Of a stretch of DNA of 64,000 nt, positions 1 through 6,956 are shown piece by piece. The DNA lies in contig NZ_JAAAUC010000003.1 in the NCBI RefSeq assembly GCF_009908165.1, positions 124,001 to 188,000 of the forward strand, given 5' to 3'. Below the pieces are notes generated by a model that saw only the letters and a program-made list of their open reading frames with translations, made no database searches and was not told where the DNA came from. The translations under genes were made by a program, and so were the position numbers. Within the stretch, counting starts at the first letter, position 1. Every line of letters begins with the position of its first letter. This DNA comes from Frigidibacter albus (lineage in GTDB: Bacteria; Pseudomonadota; Alphaproteobacteria; Rhodobacterales; Rhodobacteraceae).

Positions 1-995
1 GAGGACAGCGACGGGCCGGTGACGGTGCTGCCATCGACGCGGGTATAGCTGCCCAGATAGACGTTCCGGATGCCGAGCCCGTCATAGTAATGGCTGTTAT
101 GGGTGTTGTCCGAGAAGCAGTCATGCTCTTCCTCCGGGTCATTCAGCATCAGGCCCAGCTTCATGCGCTCGCCCGCCTGCTCGCCATAGGACAGGCTGCC
201 CATGCCGGTCAGCATGGCCGAGATCCCGGCATCCGCATCGGCCAGCACGGTGGTGCGACCTTCGCCGCCTTGCGCCCATTGCGCGGCCATGTAGTCGAGG
301 TCCGAGACCAGCAGCTCGGTCGCGGCGGAGAGGTAGGCGGCGCGGCGGTCGCAGTTGCCGCCCGTGCAGCCCTCGCCGGTGAGGTAGTCGGTATGGGGGC
401 GGTTGCCGGCGCCGGGGCCGGTGCCGTTCAGGTCCTGGCCCCAGAGCAGGAATTCGATGGCGTGATAGCCCGAGGCGACATTGGCCTCGTTCTCGTCGGC
501 CTCGTGCAGGGTCTCGGCGATCAGCTGGGGCGTGATCTCGGTCGCGTCCACCGGGGTGCCCGAGAGATCGAAGACCGGGTTGGCGATGACGTTGAGGATG
601 CGGTATTCGTTCTCTTCGCTCGCCTCGCCATAGGAGGTGTCGACATAGTCGATCAGGCCTTCGTCCAGCGGCCAGGCGTTGACCTTGCCTTCCCAGTCAT
701 CGACGATCGCGTTGCCGAAGCGGAACACTTCGGTCTGCTGATAGGGCACCCGCGCGGCGAGCCAGGCGGTCCTGGCGTTGGCGAGCGTGTCTTCCGAGGG
801 GGCGGCGATCAGGGCCGCGACGGCCTCTTGCAGCGCCTTTGCGGTGATCAGGCTGTCTTCATAGCCGGCGGCGGCGATGTCGGCATAGGTTTCCAGCACC
901 GCGGCCTTGTCGGCGGCAAGGGCGGGCAGGCCGCAAAGGGCGGTGCCGGCAAGGGCCGTAGTGGCAAGAATGCGGGCGAAAAGCCGGGTCTTCAT
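1..995 (-). CDS. Imelysin family (peptidase M75-like) periplasmic iron-regulated protein, C-terminus outside window
   Basis: I translated this from the start at 995 downward; about 331 residues are visible and the C-terminus lies beyond position 1. The N-terminus is a signal peptide (KTRLFARIL, then a hydrophobic stretch ending LPALA). The imelysin hallmark GYHAIEFLLWGQDL (GxHxxE) is present, as are family segments such as VPYQQTEVFRFGN and SDNTHNSHYYDG. Known family members (IrpA, Pseudomonas imelysin) are periplasmic or outer-membrane proteins linked to iron uptake; peptidase activity is doubtful in many of them. Its position 146 bp downstream of hemP on the same strand supports an iron role. 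A GAGAGGATACCAG ribosome-binding region precedes the start. Confidence 0.85.
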   Translation of the reverse strand, partial: MKTRLFARILATTALAGTALCGLPALAADKAAVLETYADIAAAGYEDSLITAKALQEAVAALIAAPSEDTLANARTAWLAARVPYQQTEVFRFGNAIVDDWEGKVNAWPLDEGLIDYVDTSYGEASEENEYRILNVIANPVFDLSGTPVDATEITPQLIAETLHEADENEANVASGYHAIEFLLWGQDLNGTGPGAGNRPHTDYLTGEGCTGGNCDRRAAYLSAATELLVSDLDYMAAQWAQGGEGRTTVLADADAGISAMLTGMGSLSYGEQAGERMKLGLMLNDPEEEHDCFSDNTHNSHYYDGLGIRNVYLGSYTRVDGSTVTGPSLS

Positions 996-1084
996 CTGGT
1001 ATCCTCTCGGGCGGTTATTCAGGTCTTTTGCAAAAATGATCGTGGAAGAACTGGAGGGAGGTCGCGGGCCCGGGGGTGCCACAC

Positions 1085-1121
1085 GGACTGCCGGCAGCGC
1101 GGGGGGCGCGTCCGGCAGTCC
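1085..1121 (-). terminator. Hairpin between hemP and the imelysin gene
   Basis: Perfect 10-bp inverted repeat GGACTGCCGG / CCGGCAGTCC enclosing a G-rich loop. It lies just downstream of the hemP stop and upstream of the imelysin start. There is no good T-run on the minus side, so it may be a partial terminator or an mRNA-stability element rather than a classical terminator. Confidence 0.5.
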
Positions 1122-1141
1122 GGCGATGGAGGGGACGGCAA

Positions 1142-1303
1142 TCACTTGGTCAGGATCAGCTTGCCGGCCTTGGTGATGCGCAGGGTGTAGATCTGGCCGT
1201 TGAGCACGATGCGCGCCTGCGCGCCGCCCTCGGTCAGGCGGGTCGCCTCATGCACCGGCAGGGCGTCTTGCAGGGCGAAGGTATGGGACAGCGTGGCGTT
1301 CAT
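1142..1303 (-). CDS. hemP: Hemin uptake protein HemP/HmuP family
   Basis: 53 residues. The C-terminal half (ARIVLNGQIYTLRITKAGKLILTK) has the HemP signature: a basic residue, then L-x-G-x-x-Y-x-L-R-x-T-x-x-x-K-L-I-L. Small HemP/HmuP proteins accompany haem-uptake genes, and HmuP has been reported as an activator of haem receptor expression in rhizobia. The ATG at 1303 was chosen over an upstream in-frame start because the short N-terminus matches the family and an AGAGGATG ribosome site precedes it. Its start overlaps the stop of the upstream small ORF (ATGA). The promoter upstream of that ORF carries an iron-responsive box. Confidence 0.85.
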   Translation of the reverse strand: MNATLSHTFALQDALPVHEATRLTEGGAQARIVLNGQIYTLRITKAGKLILTK

Positions 1304-1461
1304 GGCATCCTCTCGATCCGGTCGAGCACGAAATCCAGTCCGTGTCCGCCGGGGGGAAGCCCGGCAAGCAGGGTCTGGATCACTTCGCCGAGGCAAAGCT
1401 GCGGCTCGATCCTGTTCTGGCCCCGGTCACGGGTGGGGCTTGTCTGTGTTGCGCGTTTCAT
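1300..1461 (-). CDS. Small 53-aa ORF translationally coupled to hemP, unknown function
   Basis: Begins MKRATQTSPTRDRGQNRIEP and continues through LCLGEVIQTLLAGLPPGG to end DRIERMP. It has no signal peptide or membrane segment: a basic N-terminus is followed by a short amphipathic part. GGAGG lies 6 bases before the ATG, and its TGA overlaps the hemP start (ATGA), an arrangement typical of real, coupled genes. It is the first ORF after the putative iron-regulated promoter. I do not recognise the family. It could be a regulator or partner of HemP, or a leader peptide whose translation controls hemP. Confidence 0.6.
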   Translation of the reverse strand: MKRATQTSPTRDRGQNRIEPQLCLGEVIQTLLAGLPPGGHGLDFVLDRIERMP

Positions 1462-1521
1462 CGGGGGCCTCCGGGCGGGGGAGATTCTGGCTGCCGGAGG
1501 TGGCTGGCTGGTCTGAGGGTG

Positions 1522-1568
1522 AAGTTGAGCGAAAAGCTAGGTTTTGTCAAACCTGATTTTTATGCTCA
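1522..1568 (-). promoter_or_regulatory. Iron-regulated promoter with Iron-Rhodo-box
   Basis: On the minus strand TTGACA (1545-1550) lies 17 bp from CAACTT (1522-1527). Immediately upstream, 1552-1570 forms the dyad CCTGA-N9-TCAGG, whose core TGA-N9-TCA (1554-1568) equals the published Iron-Rhodo-box bound by RirA-type regulators in Rhodobacterales and rhizobia. The box abuts the -35, a position suited to repression when iron is sufficient. The spacing to the small ORF and hemP supports control of both. Confidence 0.7.
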
Positions 1569-1624
1569 GGTATTCGGCCGGCGCCTTGGTGCCAAGGCAA
1601 AGCTCCCCGCGCCGCAGCGCGGCC

Positions 1625-1654
1625 GGGTCAGGGTCAGGGTCAGGGTCAGGGTAA
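1625..1654. repeat. GGGTCA hexanucleotide tandem repeat
   Basis: Four perfect GGGTCA units followed by GGGTAA. They lie between the iron promoter and the 3' end of the GbsR-like regulator gene. The repeat is not in a recognised gene. Confidence 0.8.
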
Positions 1655-1674
1655 GGCGGGGCCCGTGGGTGCGG

Positions 1675-2187
1675 TCAGGACTTGCGGGACTTCTTCTTCT
1701 TTTTCTTGGGCTCGCCAGTGTCGGCCGGGCCCGTGCCGCCGACCAGCGCTGCGAGATCGGCGGGGTCGAGCTGCGCCAGCTTCTCCTGCCACTCGGCCAA
1801 GGCCTGAAGCGCATCGGCGAGGTCCACGATCTCGGGGCCCGCGCCGGCCGCCTGCAGGTCGCGCAGGCGGTCCAGCGCCGGGGCCAGAACGCGGCGCTGG
1901 CGTTCGGCCAGAATCTGCCGGATCAGCGCCCAGGGGCCCGAGGGGGCCGCGAAATACTCGCGCCGGTCGCCGGGCACGCGGGCGATGGAGATGAGGCCCC
2001 AGCCGCGCAGTTCCTTGAGCGCGGTCGAGACGTTGGAGCGGGAGATGCCGGCGCGCAGCACCAGATCATCGGCGCAGGGCGCCTGCGCCGCCCGCCAGAT
2101 CGCCGCGAAGCACAGCGCGGCGGGCCGCGACAGGCCAAGGCTGGTCCCAAGCTCGGCGAACATCGCCCGTGTTGCTTCGTCCGGCAT
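1675..2187 (-). CDS. GbsR/MarR-family transcriptional regulator
   Basis: 170 residues from the ATG at 2187 (MPDEATRAMFAELGTSLGLS). The N-terminal half is a winged helix: RPAALCFAAIWRA, ADDLVLRAGISRSNVSTALKEL as the recognition region, then a wing GLISIARVPGDRREYF. The C-terminus ends in a lysine-rich tail (EPKKKKKKSRKS). GbsR-like proteins respond to small ligands such as choline in Bacillus. Earlier starts at 2205 and 2226 exist but would place a perfect operator-like dyad inside the coding sequence. The divergent gene is a D-threonine-aldolase-like enzyme, the likely target together with itself. Confidence 0.75.
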   Translation of the reverse strand: MPDEATRAMFAELGTSLGLSRPAALCFAAIWRAAQAPCADDLVLRAGISRSNVSTALKELRGWGLISIARVPGDRREYFAAPSGPWALIRQILAERQRRVLAPALDRLRDLQAAGAGPEIVDLADALQALAEWQEKLAQLDPADLAALVGGTGPADTGEPKKKKKKSRKS

Positions 2188-2201
2188 CGGCCACCCCCAA
2201 G

Positions 2202-2228
2202 ACATGCAGCAATTCCGGTTCTGCATGT
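2202..2228. promoter_or_regulatory. Operator-like dyad between divergent genes
   Basis: Perfect 8-bp arms ACATGCAG and CTGCATGT separated by 11 bp. They lie between the GbsR-like regulator (start 2187) and the PLP-enzyme gene (start 2287). Position and symmetry suggest a binding site for the neighbouring dimeric winged-helix regulator. Confidence 0.5.
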
Positions 2229-2286
2229 GCGATGTTAGAGAAGGATCGGGCGGCTGTCAGCACGCCGCATGGCAAAAGGAGCGCAG

Positions 2287-3408
2287 ATGGAACCCGGATA
2301 TGACCTGCCCGCGATGATCGGGATGACCGAGGCCGAGGTGCAGACCCCGGCGCTGATCCTGGATCTGGACGCGCTGGAGGCGAATATCGCCCTTATGGCC
2401 GCGGAGGCGCGCAGCATGGGCGTGGCGCTGCGGCCCCATGCCAAGATGCACAAGTCTGCCGATATCGCGCTGATGCAGATCGCGGCGGGGGCGGTGGGGA
2501 TCTGCTGCCAGAAGGTCAGCGAGGCCGAGGCGCTGGTGCGGGCCGGGGTGGGCGACGTGCTGATCTCGAACGAGGTGCGGGACGGGGTAAAGCTGGCGCG
2601 TCTGGCGCGGCTGGCCGGGCGGGCGCGGGTCGCGGTCTGCGTGGACGATGCCGGCGGGGTCGCCGAACTGGCGGCGGCGGTGGCCGAGGCGGGCACCGAG
2701 CTGCGGGTGCTGGTCGAGGTGGATGTGGGCGCGGCGCGCTGCGGCGTGGCGCCGGGCGGGGCGGCGGTGCCGCTGGCGCAGGCGATTCTTGCGGCGCCGG
2801 GACTGAGCTTTGGCGGATTGCAGGCCTATCACGGCGGCGCGCAGCATCTGCGGAGCGATGCCGAGCGCGCGGCAGCAACCGCGGCGGTGGTGGGCAAGGT
2901 GCGCGAGACCTTGGCGGCGCTGAAGGCGGCCGGCATCGCGGTGCCCTGCGTCAGCGGCGCGGGCACCGGCAGCTTCCGGCATGAGGGGGCCTCGGGTGTG
3001 TATACCGAGATGCAATGCGGATCGTACGCCTTCATGGATGCCGATTATGGCCGCAACCTCGATGCGGGCGGGGCCATGGCCTCGCCGTTCCGCAATGCGA
3101 TGTTCGTGCTGGCGGGGGTGATGTCGAAGACGAAGCCCGGCCATGCGGTCTGCGATGCCGGGCTGAAGGTGATGACGATGGAGAGCGGGCTGCCGGTCTC
3201 GGCGCGGGAGGGCGTGGTCTATGCCGGCGCCTCGGACGAGCATGGCACGCTGGCAGATCCGGGCGACGTGCTGCGCCCTGGGGACCGGCTGCGGCTGATC
3301 CCGGGGCATTGCGACCCGACGGTGAACCTGCATGACTGGTATGTCGGGCTGCGCGGCGGGGTGGTGGAATGCCTCTGGCCGGTGACGGCGCGGGGCAAGC
3401 ATTTCTGA
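2287..3408 (+). CDS. DSD1/D-threonine aldolase family PLP enzyme
   Basis: 373 residues from the ATG at 2287, preceded by AAGGAG at good spacing; an earlier in-frame ATG at 2269 lies upstream of that ribosome site. The N-terminal alanine-racemase-type barrel has TPALILDLDALEANI and RPHAKMHKS, with Lys53 as the expected PLP lysine. The C-terminal barrel ends with PGHCDPTVN, the metal-binding His-x-Asp motif of D-threonine aldolase, D-3-hydroxyaspartate aldolase and eukaryotic-type D-serine dehydratase. Aldolase members release glycine or glyoxylate-related products, which fits the adjacent glyoxylate-forming purine genes. The exact substrate cannot be read from sequence. Confidence 0.8.
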   Translation: MEPGYDLPAMIGMTEAEVQTPALILDLDALEANIALMAAEARSMGVALRPHAKMHKSADIALMQIAAGAVGICCQKVSEAEALVRAGVGDVLISNEVRDGVKLARLARLAGRARVAVCVDDAGGVAELAAAVAEAGTELRVLVEVDVGAARCGVAPGGAAVPLAQAILAAPGLSFGGLQAYHGGAQHLRSDAERAAATAAVVGKVRETLAALKAAGIAVPCVSGAGTGSFRHEGASGVYTEMQCGSYAFMDADYGRNLDAGGAMASPFRNAMFVLAGVMSKTKPGHAVCDAGLKVMTMESGLPVSAREGVVYAGASDEHGTLADPGDVLRPGDRLRLIPGHCDPTVNLHDWYVGLRGGVVECLWPVTARGKHF

Positions 3409-3411
3409 GGG

Positions 3412-3903
3412 TTATGCCGGGAGCACGGTGAAGGGCGCGGGATAGGTGTATTCCTGCAGGTTCGCGCCGGGGCCGATCCGGTCCACGACGGCGAAGAGGC
3501 CCGGCGCGTGCAGGGGCGTGAGCACCCCGTGCCATGTGCCGCGATGCAGGTTGATGCCCTGCCCGGGCGCGGTGAGGAAGGCGAGGGGGGTGCCGGGGGT
3601 GCCGCCCTCATCCGGGGCGACGATCACCAGGAAGGGCTGCAGGCTCATCGGGATAAAGGCCTGGCTGCCCTCCGGGTGCCGTTCGACCAGATCGAAGCTG
3701 TAGGGCAGCGGGCGCGGCACCGCGTCGAAGACGGAAATCCCGGCGCGGCCTGTGGGCTCGCCGAAATCCAGCTGCGCCCGGTCATGGAAGCGGCCGCAGA
3801 GGCCGGCATTGATGATGCGATCGGGGCTGCCCGATGCCTCCAGCACGTCGCCGAAGCGGGCGAAGGCGGCGGCGGTGAGGGGCTGGGGGCGCAGGAGGGT
3901 CAT
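3412..3903 (-). CDS. allA: Ureidoglycolate lyase
   Basis: 163 residues, the normal length for AllA. Recognised by LTAAAFARFGDVLEA at the N-terminus and by the cupin-type core AFIPMSLQPFLVIVAP...PGQGINLHRGTWHGVL, which carries the conserved histidines. It splits ureidoglycolate to glyoxylate and urea, the last step of allantoin degradation. Its 3' end is 3 bp from the convergent PLP-enzyme gene. It lies on the same strand as the ureidoglycine aminohydrolase and allantoinase genes, from which it is separated by two hairpin repeats. Confidence 0.9.
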   Translation of the reverse strand: MTLLRPQPLTAAAFARFGDVLEASGSPDRIINAGLCGRFHDRAQLDFGEPTGRAGISVFDAVPRPLPYSFDLVERHPEGSQAFIPMSLQPFLVIVAPDEGGTPGTPLAFLTAPGQGINLHRGTWHGVLTPLHAPGLFAVVDRIGPGANLQEYTYPAPFTVLPA

Positions 3904-3945
3904 TCAGGGTCCAGATTGGAGGGGCAGTGCCTTTGTTTGGCGGAG

Positions 3946-3985
3946 CCGGGGGGCCTTCTGCCCCCCGGACCCCCCGAGGATATTT
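3946..3985 (+). repeat. Dispersed hairpin repeat, copy A1
   Basis: Hairpin GGGGGGC-cttct-GCCCCCC followed by GGACCCCCCGAGGATATTT. The same unit recurs at 4064-4101 and, inverted, at 59078-59116, with a diverged form near 33624. It could act as a transcription terminator, but the ATATTT end is conserved beyond what a terminator needs. Confidence 0.8.
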
Positions 3986-4063
3986 CCGACAGCAAGAAGG
4001 GGGAAGAGGTAGCGGGGGCTGGGGCGATCCTTGGCTGTGGACGGGGAGCCTTTGGCCGGCGCC

Positions 4064-4101
4064 GGGGGGCTGTCTGCCCCCCGGGCCCCCCGAGGATATT
4101 T
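4064..4101 (+). repeat. Dispersed hairpin repeat, copy A2
   Basis: Hairpin GGGGGGC-tgtct-GCCCCCC followed by GGGCCCCCCGAGGATATTT. It is in direct orientation to copy A1, about 118 bp away, in the spacer between the ureidoglycine aminohydrolase gene and allA. Confidence 0.8.
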
Positions 4102-4128
4102 GGACCAGAACGAAGGGGGCAGCGTGGT

Positions 4129-4959
4129 TCAGCGGGACCAGGGGCCGTGGAGTTGGGCGTGGCGGTTGACGTCCTTGTAGAGCAGGTAGCGGAACGGGCC
4201 GGGGCCGGCGGCGTAGCAGGCCTGCGGGCAATAGGCGCGCAGCCACATGAAATCCCCCGCCTCGACCTCGACCCAGTCGCGGTTGAGTTTGTAGACGGCC
4301 TTGCCTTCGAGCACGTAGAGGCCGTGTTCCATCACATGCGTCTCCTCGAACGGGATCACGCCGCCGGGCTGGAAGGTGACGATGGTGACATGCATGTCAT
4401 GCGAGAGGTCGGCGGGATCGACGAAGCGGGTGGTGGCCCATTTGCCTTCGGTGTCGGGCATCGCGGCCGGGGCGATCTCGGCCTCGTTGGTGACGAAGGC
4501 GGCGGGGGGGGTGAGGCCCGGGGCCGGCTCCCAGAGCTTGCGGATCCAGTGGAAGCGGGCGGGGTGGGTGGCGCCGTTGTGCAGGCGCCAGCGGCAGCCG
4601 GGGGGGATATAGGCGAAGCCGCCGGGGCCAAGCTCGTGTTCCTGGCCGTTCAGGGACAGCCAGAGCTCGCCTTCGGTGACGAAGATCGCGGCTTGCGCGC
4701 GGGGCTCGGGTTCGGGCGCGTCCGATCCGCCGCCGGGGGCGACCTCCATCACATATTGGCTGAAGGTTTCGGAAAAGCCCGACATCGGCCTTGCGATCAG
4801 CCACATGCGGGTGCCGGTCCAGCCGGGTAGCAGGCTGGTGACGATGTCGGAGAACACGCCGCGCGGCAGGAAGGCGTAGCTTTCGGTGAAGACGGCGCGG
4901 CCGGTCATCAGCTGGGTTTGGGGCGGCAGGCCGCCTTTGGGGGCGTAGTAGCTGGTCAT
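4129..4959 (-). CDS. allE: (S)-ureidoglycine aminohydrolase (bicupin)
   Basis: 276 residues from the ATG at 4959 ([22 protein letters not shown]). Two cupin halves are visible: [24 protein letters not shown] near residues 108-135, and [20 protein letters not shown] with the metal-binding E-x-H-x-x-E-H-type cluster near residues 218-240. The closest known family is YlbA/UGHY, which hydrolyses (S)-ureidoglycine to ureidoglycolate and ammonia. Its substrate is made by allantoate amidohydrolase, which is not in the window. It follows the allantoinase fusion gene by about 10 bp on the same strand, so they are probably cotranscribed. Confidence 0.9.
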   Translation of the reverse strand: MTSYYAPKGGLPPQTQLMTGRAVFTESYAFLPRGVFSDIVTSLLPGWTGTRMWLIARPMSGFSETFSQYVMEVAPGGGSDAPEPEPRAQAAIFVTEGELWLSLNGQEHELGPGGFAYIPPGCRWRLHNGATHPARFHWIRKLWEPAPGLTPPAAFVTNEAEIAPAAMPDTEGKWATTRFVDPADLSHDMHVTIVTFQPGGVIPFEETHVMEHGLYVLEGKAVYKLNRDWVEVEAGDFMWLRAYCPQACYAAGPGPFRYLLYKDVNRHAQLHGPWSR

Positions 4960-4969
4960 ACGGTGCCTT

Positions 4970-6385
4970 TCACGGCAGCAGCGCCTGCAGGCGCAGTTCG
5001 GCGATGCGTTCCACCTGGGCGCAGGCGGTGGCGAATTCGGTGTCGGTATCGCTCTCGAGGCGGCGCTGGAAGGCGGCGAGGATGCCGGCCTTGTCATGGT
5101 CGCGCACGGCGATGATGAAGGGGAAGCCGTGCCTGGCGACATAGGCGGTGTTCAGGCGCTCGAACTCGCTGCGCTCGGCATCCGTCAGCGCGTCGAGGCC
5201 GGCGCCGGCCTGTTCGGCGGCGGAATGCTCGGTCAGGCGGCGGGCGGCGGCGAGCTTGCCGGCAAGGTCGGGATGGGCCTGCAGCACGGCGAGGCGGTCG
5301 GCCCGGGCGGCGCTGCGGAAGACGCGGGCGAGGGCGCTGTGGACACCTGCGGCACGGTCATGGGCGGGGCCAAGCTCGAGGTTCCAGGCGCGTTCGGCGA
5401 TCCAGGGGGAGTGCTCGAAGATGCCGCCGAAGCGGGCGGTGAAATCGGCATGGGACATCTTGCTGGGCCGCTCGCTGCGCTGGTGCGGATGGGTAGCGGC
5501 CCAGTGGCGGGCGATGTCGATACGGCGGGGGAACCAGACACCGTCGTGGCCCTGCGCGTAGTCGAGGAAGCGCCTGAGGCCCGCGATCTTGCCGGGGCGG
5601 CCGATCAGGCGGCAATGCAGGCCGATGGAGAACATCTTCGCCGCGCCGGCCGCGCCTTCGGCATAGAGCGTGTCGAAGCTGTCGCGCAGGTAGGTGAAGA
5701 ACTGCTCGCCTTCGGTATAGCCGGGCGAGGTGGCGAAGCGCATGTCATTGGCTTCGAGCGTGTAGGGGATCACCAGCTGATCCCGCGCGCCGACCTCGAC
5801 CCAATAGGGCAGGTCGTCATCGTAGGTGTCGGAAATCCAGGCGAAGCCGCCTTCCTCCGCCGTCAGCCGCAGGGTGTTGGTGGAACAGCGCCCCGTGTAC
5901 CAGCCAAGCGGGCGCTCCCCCACCACCTCGGTATGCAGGCGGATGGCCTCGGCGATCTGGCGGCGTTCCTCGGCCTCGGGCATGTCCTTGTGCTCGACCC
6001 ACTTCAGGCCGTGGGAGGCGATTTCCCAACCGGCGCTGCGCATTGCGGCCACCTGTTCTGGGCTGCGGGCGAGGGCGGTGGCGACGCCGTAGACGGTGAC
6101 GGGGATGCCCATGCCGGTGAACAGGCGGTGCAGGCGCCAGAAGCCGGCGCGGGCGCCGTATTCGTAGATCGACTCCATGTTCCAGTGCCGCTGCCCCGGC
6201 CAGGGCGCGGCGCCGGCGATGTCGGACAGGAACGCCTCGGAGGCGGCATCGCCGTGCAGGATGTTGTTCTCGCCGCCCTCTTCGTAGTTCAGCACCAGCG
6301 AGACGGCGATCTTCGCGCCGCCGGGCCAGGCGGCATCGGGCGGGGTGGGGCCGTGGCCGATCATGTTGCGGGGGTAGCGGTTCAT
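4970..6385 (-). CDS. puuE-uraD: Bifunctional allantoinase (PuuE type) / OHCU decarboxylase (UraD) fusion
   Basis: 471 residues from the ATG at 6385; a second ATG at 6391 is possible. Residues 1-305 are the polysaccharide-deacetylase-like, metal-independent allantoinase PuuE ([56 protein letters not shown]). Residues 310-471 are OHCU decarboxylase, with [12 protein letters not shown], the catalytic-His segment [10 protein letters not shown] and [11 protein letters not shown]. The two domains catalyse consecutive steps: OHCU to (S)-allantoin, then allantoin to allantoate. Such fusions are known in alphaproteobacteria. It diverges from uraH and puuD, which supply OHCU from urate. Confidence 0.93.
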   Translation of the reverse strand: MNRYPRNMIGHGPTPPDAAWPGGAKIAVSLVLNYEEGGENNILHGDAASEAFLSDIAGAAPWPGQRHWNMESIYEYGARAGFWRLHRLFTGMGIPVTVYGVATALARSPEQVAAMRSAGWEIASHGLKWVEHKDMPEAEERRQIAEAIRLHTEVVGERPLGWYTGRCSTNTLRLTAEEGGFAWISDTYDDDLPYWVEVGARDQLVIPYTLEANDMRFATSPGYTEGEQFFTYLRDSFDTLYAEGAAGAAKMFSIGLHCRLIGRPGKIAGLRRFLDYAQGHDGVWFPRRIDIARHWAATHPHQRSERPSKMSHADFTARFGGIFEHSPWIAERAWNLELGPAHDRAAGVHSALARVFRSAARADRLAVLQAHPDLAGKLAAARRLTEHSAAEQAGAGLDALTDAERSEFERLNTAYVARHGFPFIIAVRDHDKAGILAAFQRRLESDTDTEFATACAQVERIAELRLQALLP

Positions 6386-6457
6386 CTGCATCTCTTGCCG
6401 TTGGCGCGGTTCGGGGCCAAGAATGGCGCTGGCACAGCGGAAAGACCAGAGGCAGAT

Positions 6458-6817
6458 ATGGCGGGCGGATACCTGACGACCCATGTTCTTGATACGGCGC
6501 GGGGCTGCCCGGCAGCGGGGCTGAAGATCGCGCTCTACCGCGTGACCGGCAACAGCCATCGCAAGCTGGTGGAGATGGTGACGAATGCCGACGGGCGGAC
6601 GGATGCGCCGATCCTGCCGGTGGAGACGTTCGCAGCCGGAACCTACGAGCTGGTGTTCTTTGCCGGGGACTATCTGCGGGCCAGCGGGGGCGCGGGCGAG
6701 GAGCCGCTGTTCCTCGACCAGGTGCCGATCCGCTTTGGGATGAGCGATGCCGCGGCGCATTACCATGTGCCGCTGCTGCTGTCGCCCTATGGCTATTCCA
6801 CCTATCGCGGAAGCTGA
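6458..6817 (+). CDS. uraH: 5-hydroxyisourate hydrolase (transthyretin-like)
   Basis: 119 residues, the family length. The N-terminal [11 protein letters not shown] and the C-terminal tetrapeptide YRGS are the two diagnostic motifs; they hold the catalytic His and the C-terminal Ser/Tyr residues. [21 protein letters not shown] matches the family end exactly. It converts 5-hydroxyisourate to OHCU, the substrate of the UraD domain encoded divergently next door. The ATG at 6458 follows AGAGGCAG. PuuD is next on the same strand, about 140 bp away. Confidence 0.95.
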   Translation: MAGGYLTTHVLDTARGCPAAGLKIALYRVTGNSHRKLVEMVTNADGRTDAPILPVETFAAGTYELVFFAGDYLRASGGAGEEPLFLDQVPIRFGMSDAAAHYHVPLLLSPYGYSTYRGS

Positions 6818-6956
6818 ATTTGCACGGAAAAGCGGCAGCCTTGCCCGAAGGGCGGGCAGGGGCTGCGGCGTGTGGTCGTCGCGCGGTATGGCGGGGCGCA
6901 GGGGCTGGCGCGGCGCGGCCGGGCGGCGATGATGCGGGAAAGGTCCGGGGGACAGG

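Noticed and set aside
1026-1035. TTTTGCAAAA palindrome upstream of the imelysin gene as an iron operator
   Set aside because: It does not fit TGA-N9-TCA, Irr or Fur box patterns and is short enough to occur by chance.
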